A program made the position numbers and the translations under genes. Shown piece by piece: positions 13,147-18,873 of a stretch of DNA of 32,335 bases. Position 1 is the first letter of the stretch. Each line of letters begins with the position of its first letter. The notes beneath the pieces are model-generated. The model did no database searches, was not told the origin of the DNA, and was given only the letters and a program-made list of their open reading frames with translations. The stretch covers positions 1 to 32,335 of IMG/VR virus record IMGVR_UViG_3300035670_000853. One strand, given 5' to 3'. This stretch comes from a virus.

Positions 13147-14013
13147 TCAAAGGAATATTTTTTGCCTTTCACGGCACTCATCTTTGTTAAAGTTTAAATA
13201 TTTAAAAGAAGTGATTGGAAATTCTCCACTATGGCCCAATACAAGTTGTACATCTTTCACGGTTCCTCCGGCTTTTAAAATTCTGTGTGCTTTGGCATGT
13301 CTGTAACTATGGGGTACAACATTGTTTTTTACTCCCGCCTTTTTACACATAGACTTAACCCATCTTTCAATCGTTCGGTTATTAACCCTCTCCCCCGTTC
13401 CGCATTTTTCAACAGAGATAAAAAGAGCTTCACTCAAAAAATTTTTTCTTGCTTGTAAATATTTTTTTAAAATTTCTGATGTTTTTTCGCCATACCAAAC
13501 CCATCGCCATTGTTTAGATTTTTTTGTAAGAACGTGAAAACATTTGTCTTCGCAAATCTGCCGAATATCTAATTCACATAGTTCAGAAACTCTCATGCCG
13601 GTGTCCCATAAAAGATTGTGCATTAAACGTTTAGCTAAGTTGCGTAAATCATTTCCTCTTACCGATATATCCATAAATTCAAAATCAATATCTGATAAAA
13701 CTTCATGTGGAGTAGCATATGATCTTGCAAATTTTATATTAACTGGGTTAATGAGAATATTCTCTCTTTCTCCGACGTGGAATTTTATAAAATCTCTTAA
13801 AACAATAATAAAAAATCTAGGAGAACTACGATGATATTTTTTGTAAAGATCATTTTGAAAATTACTTATGATTTCCCAATTTATTTTTTCTATATCCCCA
13901 CAAAAATTTTCTGCAAATTTATATAGGGCCATTTTATAACGCTCCAAACTTCGTGGGTTGAGGTAACCGCGTTTATACGCCAAATATTTTCCTATGGCTT
14001 CTATTGTTTTCAT
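13147..14013 (-). CDS. int: Tyrosine recombinase / integrase
   Basis: The start is set at ATG 14011-14013 (MKTIEAIGKYLAYKRG). A longer frame exists upstream, but its DNA folds into several hairpins and follows a promoter, so it is more likely leader. In 288-residue numbering, an N-terminal SAM-like core-binding domain (about 1-100) precedes the catalytic domain. Catalytic residues are R141 (DTGMRVSELCEL), K164 or K165 (LTKKSKQ), H235 and R238 (PHSYRHA), H261 (LGHS) and the nucleophile Y272 (FKYLNF). It would integrate or excise phage DNA, or resolve dimers. No attP can be identified by eye. No CI-type repressor is present nearby, which is unusual for a temperate phage. Confidence 0.9.
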   Translation of the reverse strand: MKTIEAIGKYLAYKRGYLNPRSLERYKMALYKFAENFCGDIEKINWEIISNFQNDLYKKYHRSSPRFFIIVLRDFIKFHVGERENILINPVNIKFARSYATPHEVLSDIDFEFMDISVRGNDLRNLAKRLMHNLLWDTGMRVSELCELDIRQICEDKCFHVLTKKSKQWRWVWYGEKTSEILKKYLQARKNFLSEALFISVEKCGTGERVNNRTIERWVKSMCKKAGVKNNVVPHSYRHAKAHRILKAGGTVKDVQLVLGHSGEFPITSFKYLNFNKDECRERQKIFL

Positions 14014-14143
14014 AATGCACAAAACCCACCGTGCAACCGATGGGCTTGTTGGGTTTCCCCTATTGTGCCGTTCCAACCCTTTTTCAAGGAATTGGGCGTA
14101 TAAGTCCCCTTGCAAGGAGACCTGCATAAACTTACGTTTATAC
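14014..14143 (-). other. Structured leader of integrase
   Basis: The predicted 130-base 5' leader contains hairpins CTCCTTGCAAGGGG, a CCAA...TTGG stem with GAAA loop, and CCCATCG/CGGTGGG. It also holds CAATAGGGGAAACC at 14051-14064, shared with the next gene upstream. It could instead encode an N-terminal extension of integrase. Confidence 0.45.
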
Positions 14144-14149
14144 AAGTCT

Positions 14150-14155
14150 ATTATA
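14150..14155 (-). promoter_or_regulatory. Integrase promoter, extended -10
   Basis: TGTGCTATAAT on the minus strand (TATAAT at 14155-14150) contains the extended -10 TGnTATAAT. The -35 is poor. Predicted start is near 14143. Confidence 0.5.
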
Positions 14156-14220
14156 GCACAAAACAAACATCTAGTTGCACTCCTTTTTGAGGATAGATGT
14201 ATTAATTAAATTTTAATTAA

Positions 14221-14249
14221 AAAATACTACTAAATGACAATAATGTCAA
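14221..14249 (-). promoter_or_regulatory. Promoter with operator-like inverted repeat over the -35
   Basis: Consensus TTGACA (14249-14244), 17 bases and TATTTT. The -35 is embedded in TGACA-TTAT-TGTCA, a 5-bp inverted repeat that could bind a dimeric regulator. A long TTAATTAAA/TTTTAATTAA palindrome follows. Confidence 0.5.
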
Positions 14250-14287
14250 GGGGAGATATTAATTTGTTAACATTAAAATTTTTATAA

Positions 14288-14746
14288 TTATTTTATTAAT
14301 CCTATTTCTTTTAACCTACTTTTAACCTTTTCTGCATAGGCAAAATTGGGGTTATTCGGGGAATTATATCGGGCAAAAGCAAGAGTTTTATTTTCCTTGT
14401 AGCCATATTTTATAAGAAGTTCACAAACATATTGAGCTTCTTTTTCTATGTCCCCGATTATTTGTTTCCGGGCCGGATCAGCACAATGGTTTAGGTGAAA
14501 ATATCCATTACTGCATCCGCCGTCACCTGATTGAAATTTACCAAAAGAACTTTCTTGGATAGAAATTGCAATTAAGTCATTTGGATCAAGTCCATTTCTT
14601 CTGGCGACTTTAGTTATTATTTGTTTGGGCGTATCTTCTTCAACAATTTCGGGATTATCTTCGGCCCGAATTTGGATCGAACGACCTGGAATTAAAATTA
14701 TTAAAGAGCAAACGACGATTACAAACACTAATATTTTTTTCTTCAT
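14288..14746 (-). CDS. Secreted lytic transglycosylase-like protein
   Basis: The 152-residue protein has an N-terminal signal/anchor (KKKILVFVIVVCSLIILIPG, residues 2-21) and a lysozyme-like transglycosylase domain. ITKVARRNGLDPNDLIA leads to IQESSFGKF with the likely catalytic E65, followed by SGDGGCSNGYFHLN and a later FARYNSPNNP, in the usual order for soluble lytic transglycosylases. It should cleave peptidoglycan from outside the membrane. It stands apart from the main endolysin, next to integrase, so it may be a virion-entry, signal-released lysis or superinfection factor. Its leader has a 9-bp hairpin and the AGGGGAAAC motif. Confidence 0.8.
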   Translation of the reverse strand: MKKKILVFVIVVCSLIILIPGRSIQIRAEDNPEIVEEDTPKQIITKVARRNGLDPNDLIAISIQESSFGKFQSGDGGCSNGYFHLNHCADPARKQIIGDIEKEAQYVCELLIKYGYKENKTLAFARYNSPNNPNFAYAEKVKSRLKEIGLIK

Positions 14747-14844
14747 ATCTCGGCGACATAAAGAGTTTGGGTTTCAGGTTTCCCCTACTGCGTCCCTCTG
14801 TTGTCCGCCTACAAAACCCGCATAAGTTTTGTAGAAAGACAACA
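14747..14844 (-). other. Leader of transglycosylase gene with hairpin
   Basis: CTACAAAAC (14809-14817) and GTTTTGTAG (14826-14834) form a perfect 9-bp stem. CAGTAGGGGAAACC (14778-14791) lies 32 bases before the ATG. No gene is seen in the interval. Confidence 0.45.
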
Positions 14845-14951
14845 TTATTTTTTCAATTCAATTTTTTCATAACATTTTTCACAATGCCATTTTCCTTTTA
14901 TTAAATATTTGGGTTGCGGGTGCTACCGCATTTATTACATTTTTGTTTCAT
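14845..14951 (-). pseudogene. Zinc-ribbon gene split by -1 frameshift
   Basis: From ATG 14949-14951 the frame gives MKQKCNKCGSTRNPNI and stops at TAA. The -1 frame continues as KYLIKGKWHCEKCYEKIELKK to a TAA at 14845 (given without the join). Together they make a complete CxxC...CxxC zinc ribbon of about 35 residues. The switch point is C CCA AAT, which fits the X XXY YYZ slippery heptamer for programmed -1 frameshifting. Alternatives are a true pseudogene or an indel. No clear stimulatory hairpin follows. Confidence 0.5.
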
Positions 14952-14970
14952 ATTTTTATCCCCTTCCCCC

Positions 14971-15058
14971 AACCTATTACGAGGTTAGGAGTTAACATGA
15001 TTTCTCAATCCCAAAAGATTGAGGGAAGAGGGGCGAATGTTTTTTAAGCACTCGCCTC
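14971..15058 (-). other. Three consecutive hairpins
   Basis: Between the 57-residue zinc protein and the split zinc-ribbon gene lie three stems: 15028-15039 with 15049-15058 (about 10 bp with a two-base bulge), CTCAATC/GATTGAG (15004-15023, 7 bp), and AACCT/AGGTT (14971-14986). No U-runs follow, so an mRNA-stabilising or processing region is as likely as termination. Confidence 0.45.
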
Positions 15059-15064
15059 GTCAAA

Positions 15065-15238
15065 TTATTTGCAACTTAAACAGAGCGTCGTGATTATCTT
15101 GAATTTGCCCTTTCTCCTTTCCAGCTCCTGAATTTGCGGTTGAGTTAAGGTTCGCCAGACAAGGTGTTCCTTATACTTACCGCATTTTTGACAGCGAAAC
15201 AGAAGAAACTCTTGGTTTTTTAGGTCTTTCCTGTGCAT
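15065..15238 (-). CDS. Small zinc-ribbon protein (57 aa)
   Basis: ATG 15236-15238 is preceded by a strong SD (GGGAGGTGAG, five bases before the start). The product has CQKCGKY near residues 16-22 and CLSC at 54-57, so the CxxC pairs sit at the two ends of a helical middle (TLTQPQIQELERRKGKF). It is a zinc-ribbon of unknown role. It ends the higher-GC operon that begins at the phosphoesterase gene, right after the HNH-like gene, and may work with it on DNA. Confidence 0.65.
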   Translation of the reverse strand: MHRKDLKNQEFLLFRCQKCGKYKEHLVWRTLTQPQIQELERRKGKFKIITTLCLSCK

Positions 15239-15241
15239 ATC

Positions 15242-15445
15242 TCACCTCCCTTCTAAAAAAGATTTGAGAGTATTGCGATAAAATCTCAAGGGCTTTTTTT
15301 CTTCTACGGGAATGAGCTGTTCAATGGCATCGTGGCAGTCTCGGCAGAGTTTGATAACGTGTCGCATTCTGAAAAATCTCTTCGGAAAAATGTGGTGCCG
15401 TGTCAATTTCTTGCGTTGTTTACATTTGGGACACCACCCGTGCAT
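15242..15445 (-). CDS. Small HNH-like protein
   Basis: The 67-residue protein has CPKC (residues 5-8), RHHIFPKRFF and LCRDCHDAIE, the zinc-binding and His-Me arrangement of HNH endonucleases. The usual catalytic-site Asn before LCxxCH is not obvious (HVIKLCRDCH), so nicking activity is uncertain. Small phage HNH proteins can assist terminase cutting, act as homing enzymes or serve in defence evasion. It follows the zinc-ribbon gene without a gap, with GGGAG as SD. It is much smaller than typical homing endonucleases and no intron is seen. Confidence 0.7.
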   Translation of the reverse strand: MHGWCPKCKQRKKLTRHHIFPKRFFRMRHVIKLCRDCHDAIEQLIPVEEKKPLRFYRNTLKSFLEGR

Positions 15446-15721
15446 TTAGCACTCTCCCTTGACTGGATAACAGAATGGGCAGGTGTTTGTTTCTACGATA
15501 ACTGCATCAATTGTCATCAGGTCCCTGAGGACTTGCTCGGAAAGCACAAACCAACGGGACAGAGTTTTGAGGCTAGTGATAGTTCTGCGGACAAAGAACA
15601 TTTCGTGGCAATGAGTGCAGGAAACAAGAATATGAGTCTTGAACTCGTGCGCACACTCATCACACATCGGAATACCCTCGCAGACTACCGTTGCCTCCTT
15701 ATTGTCAAATTGGCATCTCAC
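15446..15721 (-). CDS. Multi-zinc-site protein (91 aa)
   Basis: The start is GTG 15719-15721, with a very strong SD (AAGGAGGAAAAA), coupled to the upstream stop. Cysteine pairs occur as MRCQFDNKEATVVC, MCDEC, SCTHCHEMF and TCPFC, enough for about two zinc sites in a cross-brace or tandem ribbon layout around a basic middle (RRTITSLKTLSRW). It may bind nucleic acid or protein. Unlike most genes in the window, it uses a strong SD and has higher GC, as do its neighbours. Confidence 0.65.
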   Translation of the reverse strand: MRCQFDNKEATVVCEGIPMCDECAHEFKTHILVSCTHCHEMFFVRRTITSLKTLSRWFVLSEQVLRDLMTIDAVIVETNTCPFCYPVKGEC

Positions 15722-15978
15722 TTTTTCCTCCTTTCCAATCGTTCTTTAAAATCGTTTTTAAGCTGTTCCTTTTTTCGCCAACGAATGAAACCCCAGCAGT
15801 TAAAACAGAAATAAACTATCTGCACCGCTAGCATTGGATATACTTCCTTATAGTAGGTATACCAAAGCCAGTAGCAACAGGTTATCTGAAAAACTATAAA
15901 GGTCTCTTTGCGCTGGTGGACTGCTAACGTCAATCCCAGAATGTTAAGAACTACGATTAACCACGCTAGTAGTTCCAC
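15718..15978 (-). CDS. Three-helix membrane protein, PnuC/SemiSWEET-like
   Basis: GTG start with an excellent SD (GAGGAGGTAAGAA). The 86-residue product has three membrane helices: LLAWLIVVLNILGLTLAV, an aromatic-rich FQITCCYWLWYTYY, and MLAVQIVYFCFNCWGFIRW followed by a positive tail (KERLERRKK). The ending YF..NCWGFIRWRKK resembles the last helix of PnuC nicotinamide riboside carriers and of SemiSWEET half-transporters, which work as dimers. A role in NAD precursor or sugar uptake is possible but only by resemblance; it is too short for a full PnuC. Confidence 0.7.
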   Translation of the reverse strand: MELLAWLIVVLNILGLTLAVHQRKETFIVFQITCCYWLWYTYYKEVYPMLAVQIVYFCFNCWGFIRWRKKEQLKNDFKERLERRKK

Positions 15979-16054
15979 TTCTTACCTCCTCTTCTTCATA
16001 ATGGTTTAAATCAGCTTGCTCGGGAATTGCATCGTCATCAAATAGCCAATCCAT
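15944..16054 (-). CDS. Possible small acidic peptide (36 aa)
   Basis: ATG 16052-16054 follows GGAGGAAAAAG, a good SD. The 36-residue frame is acidic at first (DWLFDDDAIPEQADL) and contains NHYEEEEV. It overlaps the DUF3310 gene end by 17 bases and the membrane gene start by 35, which lowers confidence. The strong SD and acidic, non-random composition support it. Confidence 0.4.
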   Translation of the reverse strand: MDWLFDDDAIPEQADLNHYEEEEVRSGTTSVVNRSS

Positions 16055-16259
16055 CTTTTTCCTCCATTTCTATCATGAGTTCTAAGAAGTGTTTGGCCTT
16101 TTTTAAATCAGCCATACCTCCTTTCTTTCGCCAGCGGCAAACATATTTAATTACTGCTCCTTCCATAAAAGGAATTTGGTTCTTATGGCAGAATTCCACT
16201 ACCTGAATTTTCATATCCAAATAGTGGTTTCCGCCAATTTGATTCTCTAAAGCACTCAT
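16038..16259 (-). CDS. DUF3310 family protein
   Basis: The 73-residue protein matches the DUF3310 pattern well: IGGNHYLDMKIQVVEF, then QIPFMEGAVIKYVCRWRKKGG and DLKKAKHFLELMIE (each a separate block). The family is common in phages of many hosts, often annotated as a nucleotide kinase-like or unknown small protein, and its true activity is not established. The start has no SD, unlike the rest of the island. An 8-bp hairpin lies upstream. Confidence 0.85.
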   Translation of the reverse strand: MSALENQIGGNHYLDMKIQVVEFCHKNQIPFMEGAVIKYVCRWRKKGGMADLKKAKHFLELMIEMEEKDGLAI

Positions 16260-16304
16260 TTTAATTTTGAATTTATGTTAATAATTATTATACTTTTGGT
16301 GGGG

Positions 16305-16328
16305 GGAGGTGGTTTTTAAGCCACCTCC
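16305..16328 (-). promoter_or_regulatory. Strong hairpin between phosphoesterase and DUF3310 genes
   Basis: GGAGGTGG and CCACCTCC form a perfect 8-bp GC-rich stem with an 8-base loop. On the minus strand no U-run follows, so it may be a processing or translation-control element. AGGAGG is hidden in the stem. Confidence 0.5.
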
Positions 16329-16332
16329 TCTG

Positions 16333-17133
16333 CTATTTGAAGAAAGGAATGAAGGTGGGAGTAACTGCTACGATGCTTTTTTTCTTATCATTGGCAACCC
16401 GGACTTTTACAGTCCATCCACCGATTGTTGGGTTTAAACCCTTCCTCAAAAGATAAGTGCTTTGATCCTGAAAACATCCTGCCTGGAGAGTGTGGATTAG
16501 TCGGTAGAAAAAGTAAAAGCTGATGTGCCAATGCCCAAAAATCATGATATGTGGTTTCTTGCCCGACGGAATCTGCTCAAGGATCTTTTGTGGTTTGTAA
16601 CTAATGGCGTATGCGCCCCCACTTTCCCCATGGTGCAACCGAATGACTACTCCGTTGAGGATTACATCTCCTTGATATTGGCCCAAATAAACCATGTCGG
16701 GACGCCGTTGACTGATGAGTTCGCCGACTTCAATACCTGCATTATTCCACCAGCAAAGATCGTGGTTACCGGTAATGAAATGCGTTGTTACGCCATTTAC
16801 TTTCGGATAGTTGTTAATAACATATTGAACCTGATTCATCGCTCCGAAAGTATGCACTTCATTTTCTTGGCCACGAAAGATCCTCCATCCGTCTAAAACA
16901 TCGCCGGAATGGACAATGTGCCTAATCCCCTCTTTGGCGCAAATCTGGTAGAAGGTATGGAGTTCATCCATCCTAGCCAGCTTTGAGCAAAAATGGGTAT
17001 CAGATACAACCCCGAATTTGAGAACATTGTTGGAAATGCTATCTTGAATGATTTTGGGTTTGTACTTTTTTTCCCCTGCTAAGCGCTTAAACTCTTGTCT
17101 TGAAACTCCTAATTCTTTCAGTAAGTCTTTCAT
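16333..17133 (-). CDS. Calcineurin-like metallophosphoesterase
   Basis: The 266-residue protein has the full metallophosphoesterase motif set in order: D45-x-H47 (VVSDTHFCS), GDVLDG with D78, GNHD with N123 and H124, LHHGES with H167/H168, and GHWH with H201 and H203, binding two metal ions. The first 20 residues are a small helical start (LKELGVSRQEFKRLAGEK) that may bind DNA. Substrate is unknown: phage relatives act on cyclic nucleotides, nucleotides or DNA ends. Cyclic oligonucleotide anti-defence activity is possible but not shown. ATG with GAGGGAAGAA before it. It heads the higher-GC block. Confidence 0.85.
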   Translation of the reverse strand: MKDLLKELGVSRQEFKRLAGEKKYKPKIIQDSISNNVLKFGVVSDTHFCSKLARMDELHTFYQICAKEGIRHIVHSGDVLDGWRIFRGQENEVHTFGAMNQVQYVINNYPKVNGVTTHFITGNHDLCWWNNAGIEVGELISQRRPDMVYLGQYQGDVILNGVVIRLHHGESGGAYAISYKPQKILEQIPSGKKPHIMIFGHWHISFYFFYRLIHTLQAGCFQDQSTYLLRKGLNPTIGGWTVKVRVANDKKKSIVAVTPTFIPFFK

Positions 17134-17170
17134 TTCTTCCCTCGCTTTCTTATTAAATTGTTAAATTTCT

Positions 17171-17203
17171 AAAAAGGACTTGCGCGGGGACTACACAAGC
17201 CCC
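17171..17203 (-). terminator. Intrinsic terminator after lysis genes
   Basis: Minus-strand GGCTTGTG and CGCAAGTCC pair with one bulged base, followed by TTTTT. It separates the endolysin/holin pair from the phosphoesterase operon. Confidence 0.55.
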
Positions 17204-17213
17204 TTTCAAAAAT

Positions 17214-17489
17214 TTAAACTGCGTATTTCCCTAATTTTCCTGCTTTAAACACCTTTGCTCTTGCCCAACCAAAAATAAAAAATCCAGCCGAAACAATAGT
17301 TCCAAAAGCAGAAACTACATTCACAATTTGGAAAATAAGAATATCAATATCTTCTTGGACAATTGGAGATCCCATTAAATTTGAAATGAGAACAATAACT
17401 GGTGCTAATCCAATTAGAAAAGATTTTACTCTTAATGACATTCCATCTCCTTGCGAACTTAGTAAAAACTTATAAATCGTGTCCCACAT
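17214..17489 (-). CDS. Two-helix membrane protein, holin candidate
   Basis: The 91-residue protein has two membrane helices (SFLIGLAPVIVLISNLMG about 23-40, and IFQIVNVVSAFGTIVSAGFF about 52-72) and a basic C-terminus (RAKVFKAGKLGKY). This is the size and layout of a class II-type holin. It directly follows the endolysin gene, the usual lysis pairing. An internal Met at residue 17 could give a shorter dual-start product, as known for some holin/antiholin pairs. AAAGGTCG stands 18 bases upstream. A second, better-recognised holin lies at 26566-26997. Confidence 0.65.
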   Translation of the reverse strand: MWDTIYKFLLSSQGDGMSLRVKSFLIGLAPVIVLISNLMGSPIVQEDIDILIFQIVNVVSAFGTIVSAGFFIFGWARAKVFKAGKLGKYAV

Positions 17490-17513
17490 AATAGTAAAAA
17501 AATTAAACGACCT

Positions 17514-18767
17514 TTAAGCTGAGAACTTTTTATATAGACCTTTGTTATAACAAACCCAATCTCCTAGCCCTCTTTTTTTGTATTGCTTAATCATTTCTCT
17601 AATACACTTTTCTGGGTTATTAAATATTTCTTCTTTGGATGAAAATAACTTGCCTTCCCCTGCCCACCATTTAGAGTTCCATTGGCAAATTCCCCAATCA
17701 TAAGTTCCGTCTGTATTTTTATGCTCGGCTTTGGGGTTATAATCACTCTCGCAATGAACAACTTGAGATATTAAAGTTTTTTCATTCCAATTTAATCCTT
17801 CTTCGTCACAAATAACTCTAACTGAATGACGACAATTTTGGGGCGTGTCCCATAAATATTTTGATGTTTCAACCTTAACTTCTTCAATTTGCGTTTCTAT
17901 TTGTGGCGATACAAATTCGTTAACTGTTTGCTTGGTACTTATTAACATTTTCCATAATTCAATTAGGGCATTAATACACTTTTGCGCAAAGCTAATTTGT
18001 TCTTGAATGGTAGGATCTTTTTTCTTTAGCCAAATTCTTTTGGCTTGTTGAAAATCATAGTTCCAATCCAATTCTTTTATAAAATCCCCTTCACTTTCTG
18101 GATAGGTGTCAAAAACAAACCAAGACTTTCCTTCATCGGCTTTAAATAGGCAGACAAAATGGTTGTCTTGTGATCCGGCTGGCTTTATATATTTGTCCCC
18201 TTCTTTTTTCCAGGCCATTACAGAAATAGCGACCGGAGAATACATCAAGGCGTCTAGTATAATTTTTTGTTTTTCTTCTATGAAGGGATTTCCCGTCCAT
18301 AAATATTCATGCTTGAAGTCAAATTGTTTTAACCATTCTTGGCCTTTTTGTTTTAAATTTTCTGCTAAAGGATCAGGACTGTAATATTTTTCAATAGTGT
18401 CTATGGAGTCATTAAAAGGCAACAAACTTTCATTGACTAATCCTGTTTTTCTTATGGCTTCTCCAACTGTATGGGGAGAATTGCCCGGGGGACGAGTTCC
18501 GGCAGAAATCCCCGTAAATCTATCTGAAAAATTTTCTAATTTATCGGTTATGCGATTAATAAAAATTTCTATAGTGTTTAAAAAGGCAAAGCCCGTGCAA
18601 TTGCAAGTTTCTACATTGTTGCGTCTTTGATATTCTTTGCTTGGGAGCCAATCAGCCCAATCTCTATTCGGGCATAAAACTTCTCCCTGGATTGGTGAAA
18701 CCCCAAAAATATAATCTTCTTGCTTCGGCTCTTCTAAAATTAATCCGTAGTTTTTGATTTTTTCCAT
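17514..18767 (-). CDS. Two-domain endolysin: papain-like peptidase plus lysozyme-like domain
   Basis: The N-terminal half (about 40-230) looks like a papain-like cysteine peptidase: catalytic C57 in CNCTGFAF, a GNSPHTVGEAIRKTGL segment, H203 in QDNHFVCLF, and D220 in WFVFDTYPE. The C-terminal part (about 305-417) is lysozyme/transglycosylase-like with E340 in VVHCESDYNP and TYDWGICQWN. Together they could cut both peptide and glycan bonds of the wall. There is no signal peptide, so release needs a holin, which fits the membrane gene just downstream. Such a combination is uncommon. Confidence 0.75.
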   Translation of the reverse strand: MEKIKNYGLILEEPKQEDYIFGVSPIQGEVLCPNRDWADWLPSKEYQRRNNVETCNCTGFAFLNTIEIFINRITDKLENFSDRFTGISAGTRPPGNSPHTVGEAIRKTGLVNESLLPFNDSIDTIEKYYSPDPLAENLKQKGQEWLKQFDFKHEYLWTGNPFIEEKQKIILDALMYSPVAISVMAWKKEGDKYIKPAGSQDNHFVCLFKADEGKSWFVFDTYPESEGDFIKELDWNYDFQQAKRIWLKKKDPTIQEQISFAQKCINALIELWKMLISTKQTVNEFVSPQIETQIEEVKVETSKYLWDTPQNCRHSVRVICDEEGLNWNEKTLISQVVHCESDYNPKAEHKNTDGTYDWGICQWNSKWWAGEGKLFSSKEEIFNNPEKCIREMIKQYKKRGLGDWVCYNKGLYKKFSA

Positions 18768-18838
18768 TGTTTTATATCTTTTATTATTTCGCCGATAACG
18801 GCGATGAGCATTACGATTATGCCTATTAATCTATTCAT
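18740..18838 (-). CDS. Single-helix membrane micropeptide (32 aa)
   Basis: ATG 18836-18838 opens a 32-residue frame with one membrane helix (LIGIIVMLIAVIGEII) and a basic tail (KDIKQWKKSKTTD). It overlaps the endolysin start by 28 bases, like a coupled lysis accessory or tiny class III holin. No SD is seen, and the overlap with another frame means it may be chance. Confidence 0.4.
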   Translation of the reverse strand: MNRLIGIIVMLIAVIGEIIKDIKQWKKSKTTD

Positions 18839-18866
18839 TGACTTTTAATTGATTAGTTGTTATGGT
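18838..18866 (+). promoter_or_regulatory. Plus-strand promoter, leaderless geometry
   Basis: TTGACT, 17 bases, TATGGT. The expected start is at about 18873-18874, where an in-frame ATG of the only plus-strand gene begins. Confidence 0.45.
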
Positions 18867-18873
18867 TTTTTAT

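Noticed and set aside
14014-14166. Integrase N-terminal extension of 51 residues
   Set aside because: The DNA is dominated by hairpins and follows a promoter near 14150; the internal ATG gives a normal recombinase start. Not fully excluded.
14988-15048. 16-codon plus-strand frame with AGGAG before ATG
   Set aside because: It overlaps hairpin arms and is too short, with no further support.
15242-15445. Homing endonuclease in an intron
   Set aside because: The HNH-like gene is free-standing in an operon, no interrupted gene surrounds it, and it is only 67 residues long.
15332-15814. 160-codon plus-strand frame
   Set aside because: It covers three well-supported minus-strand genes with strong SD sites and zinc motifs; the plus frame has no recognisable domain.
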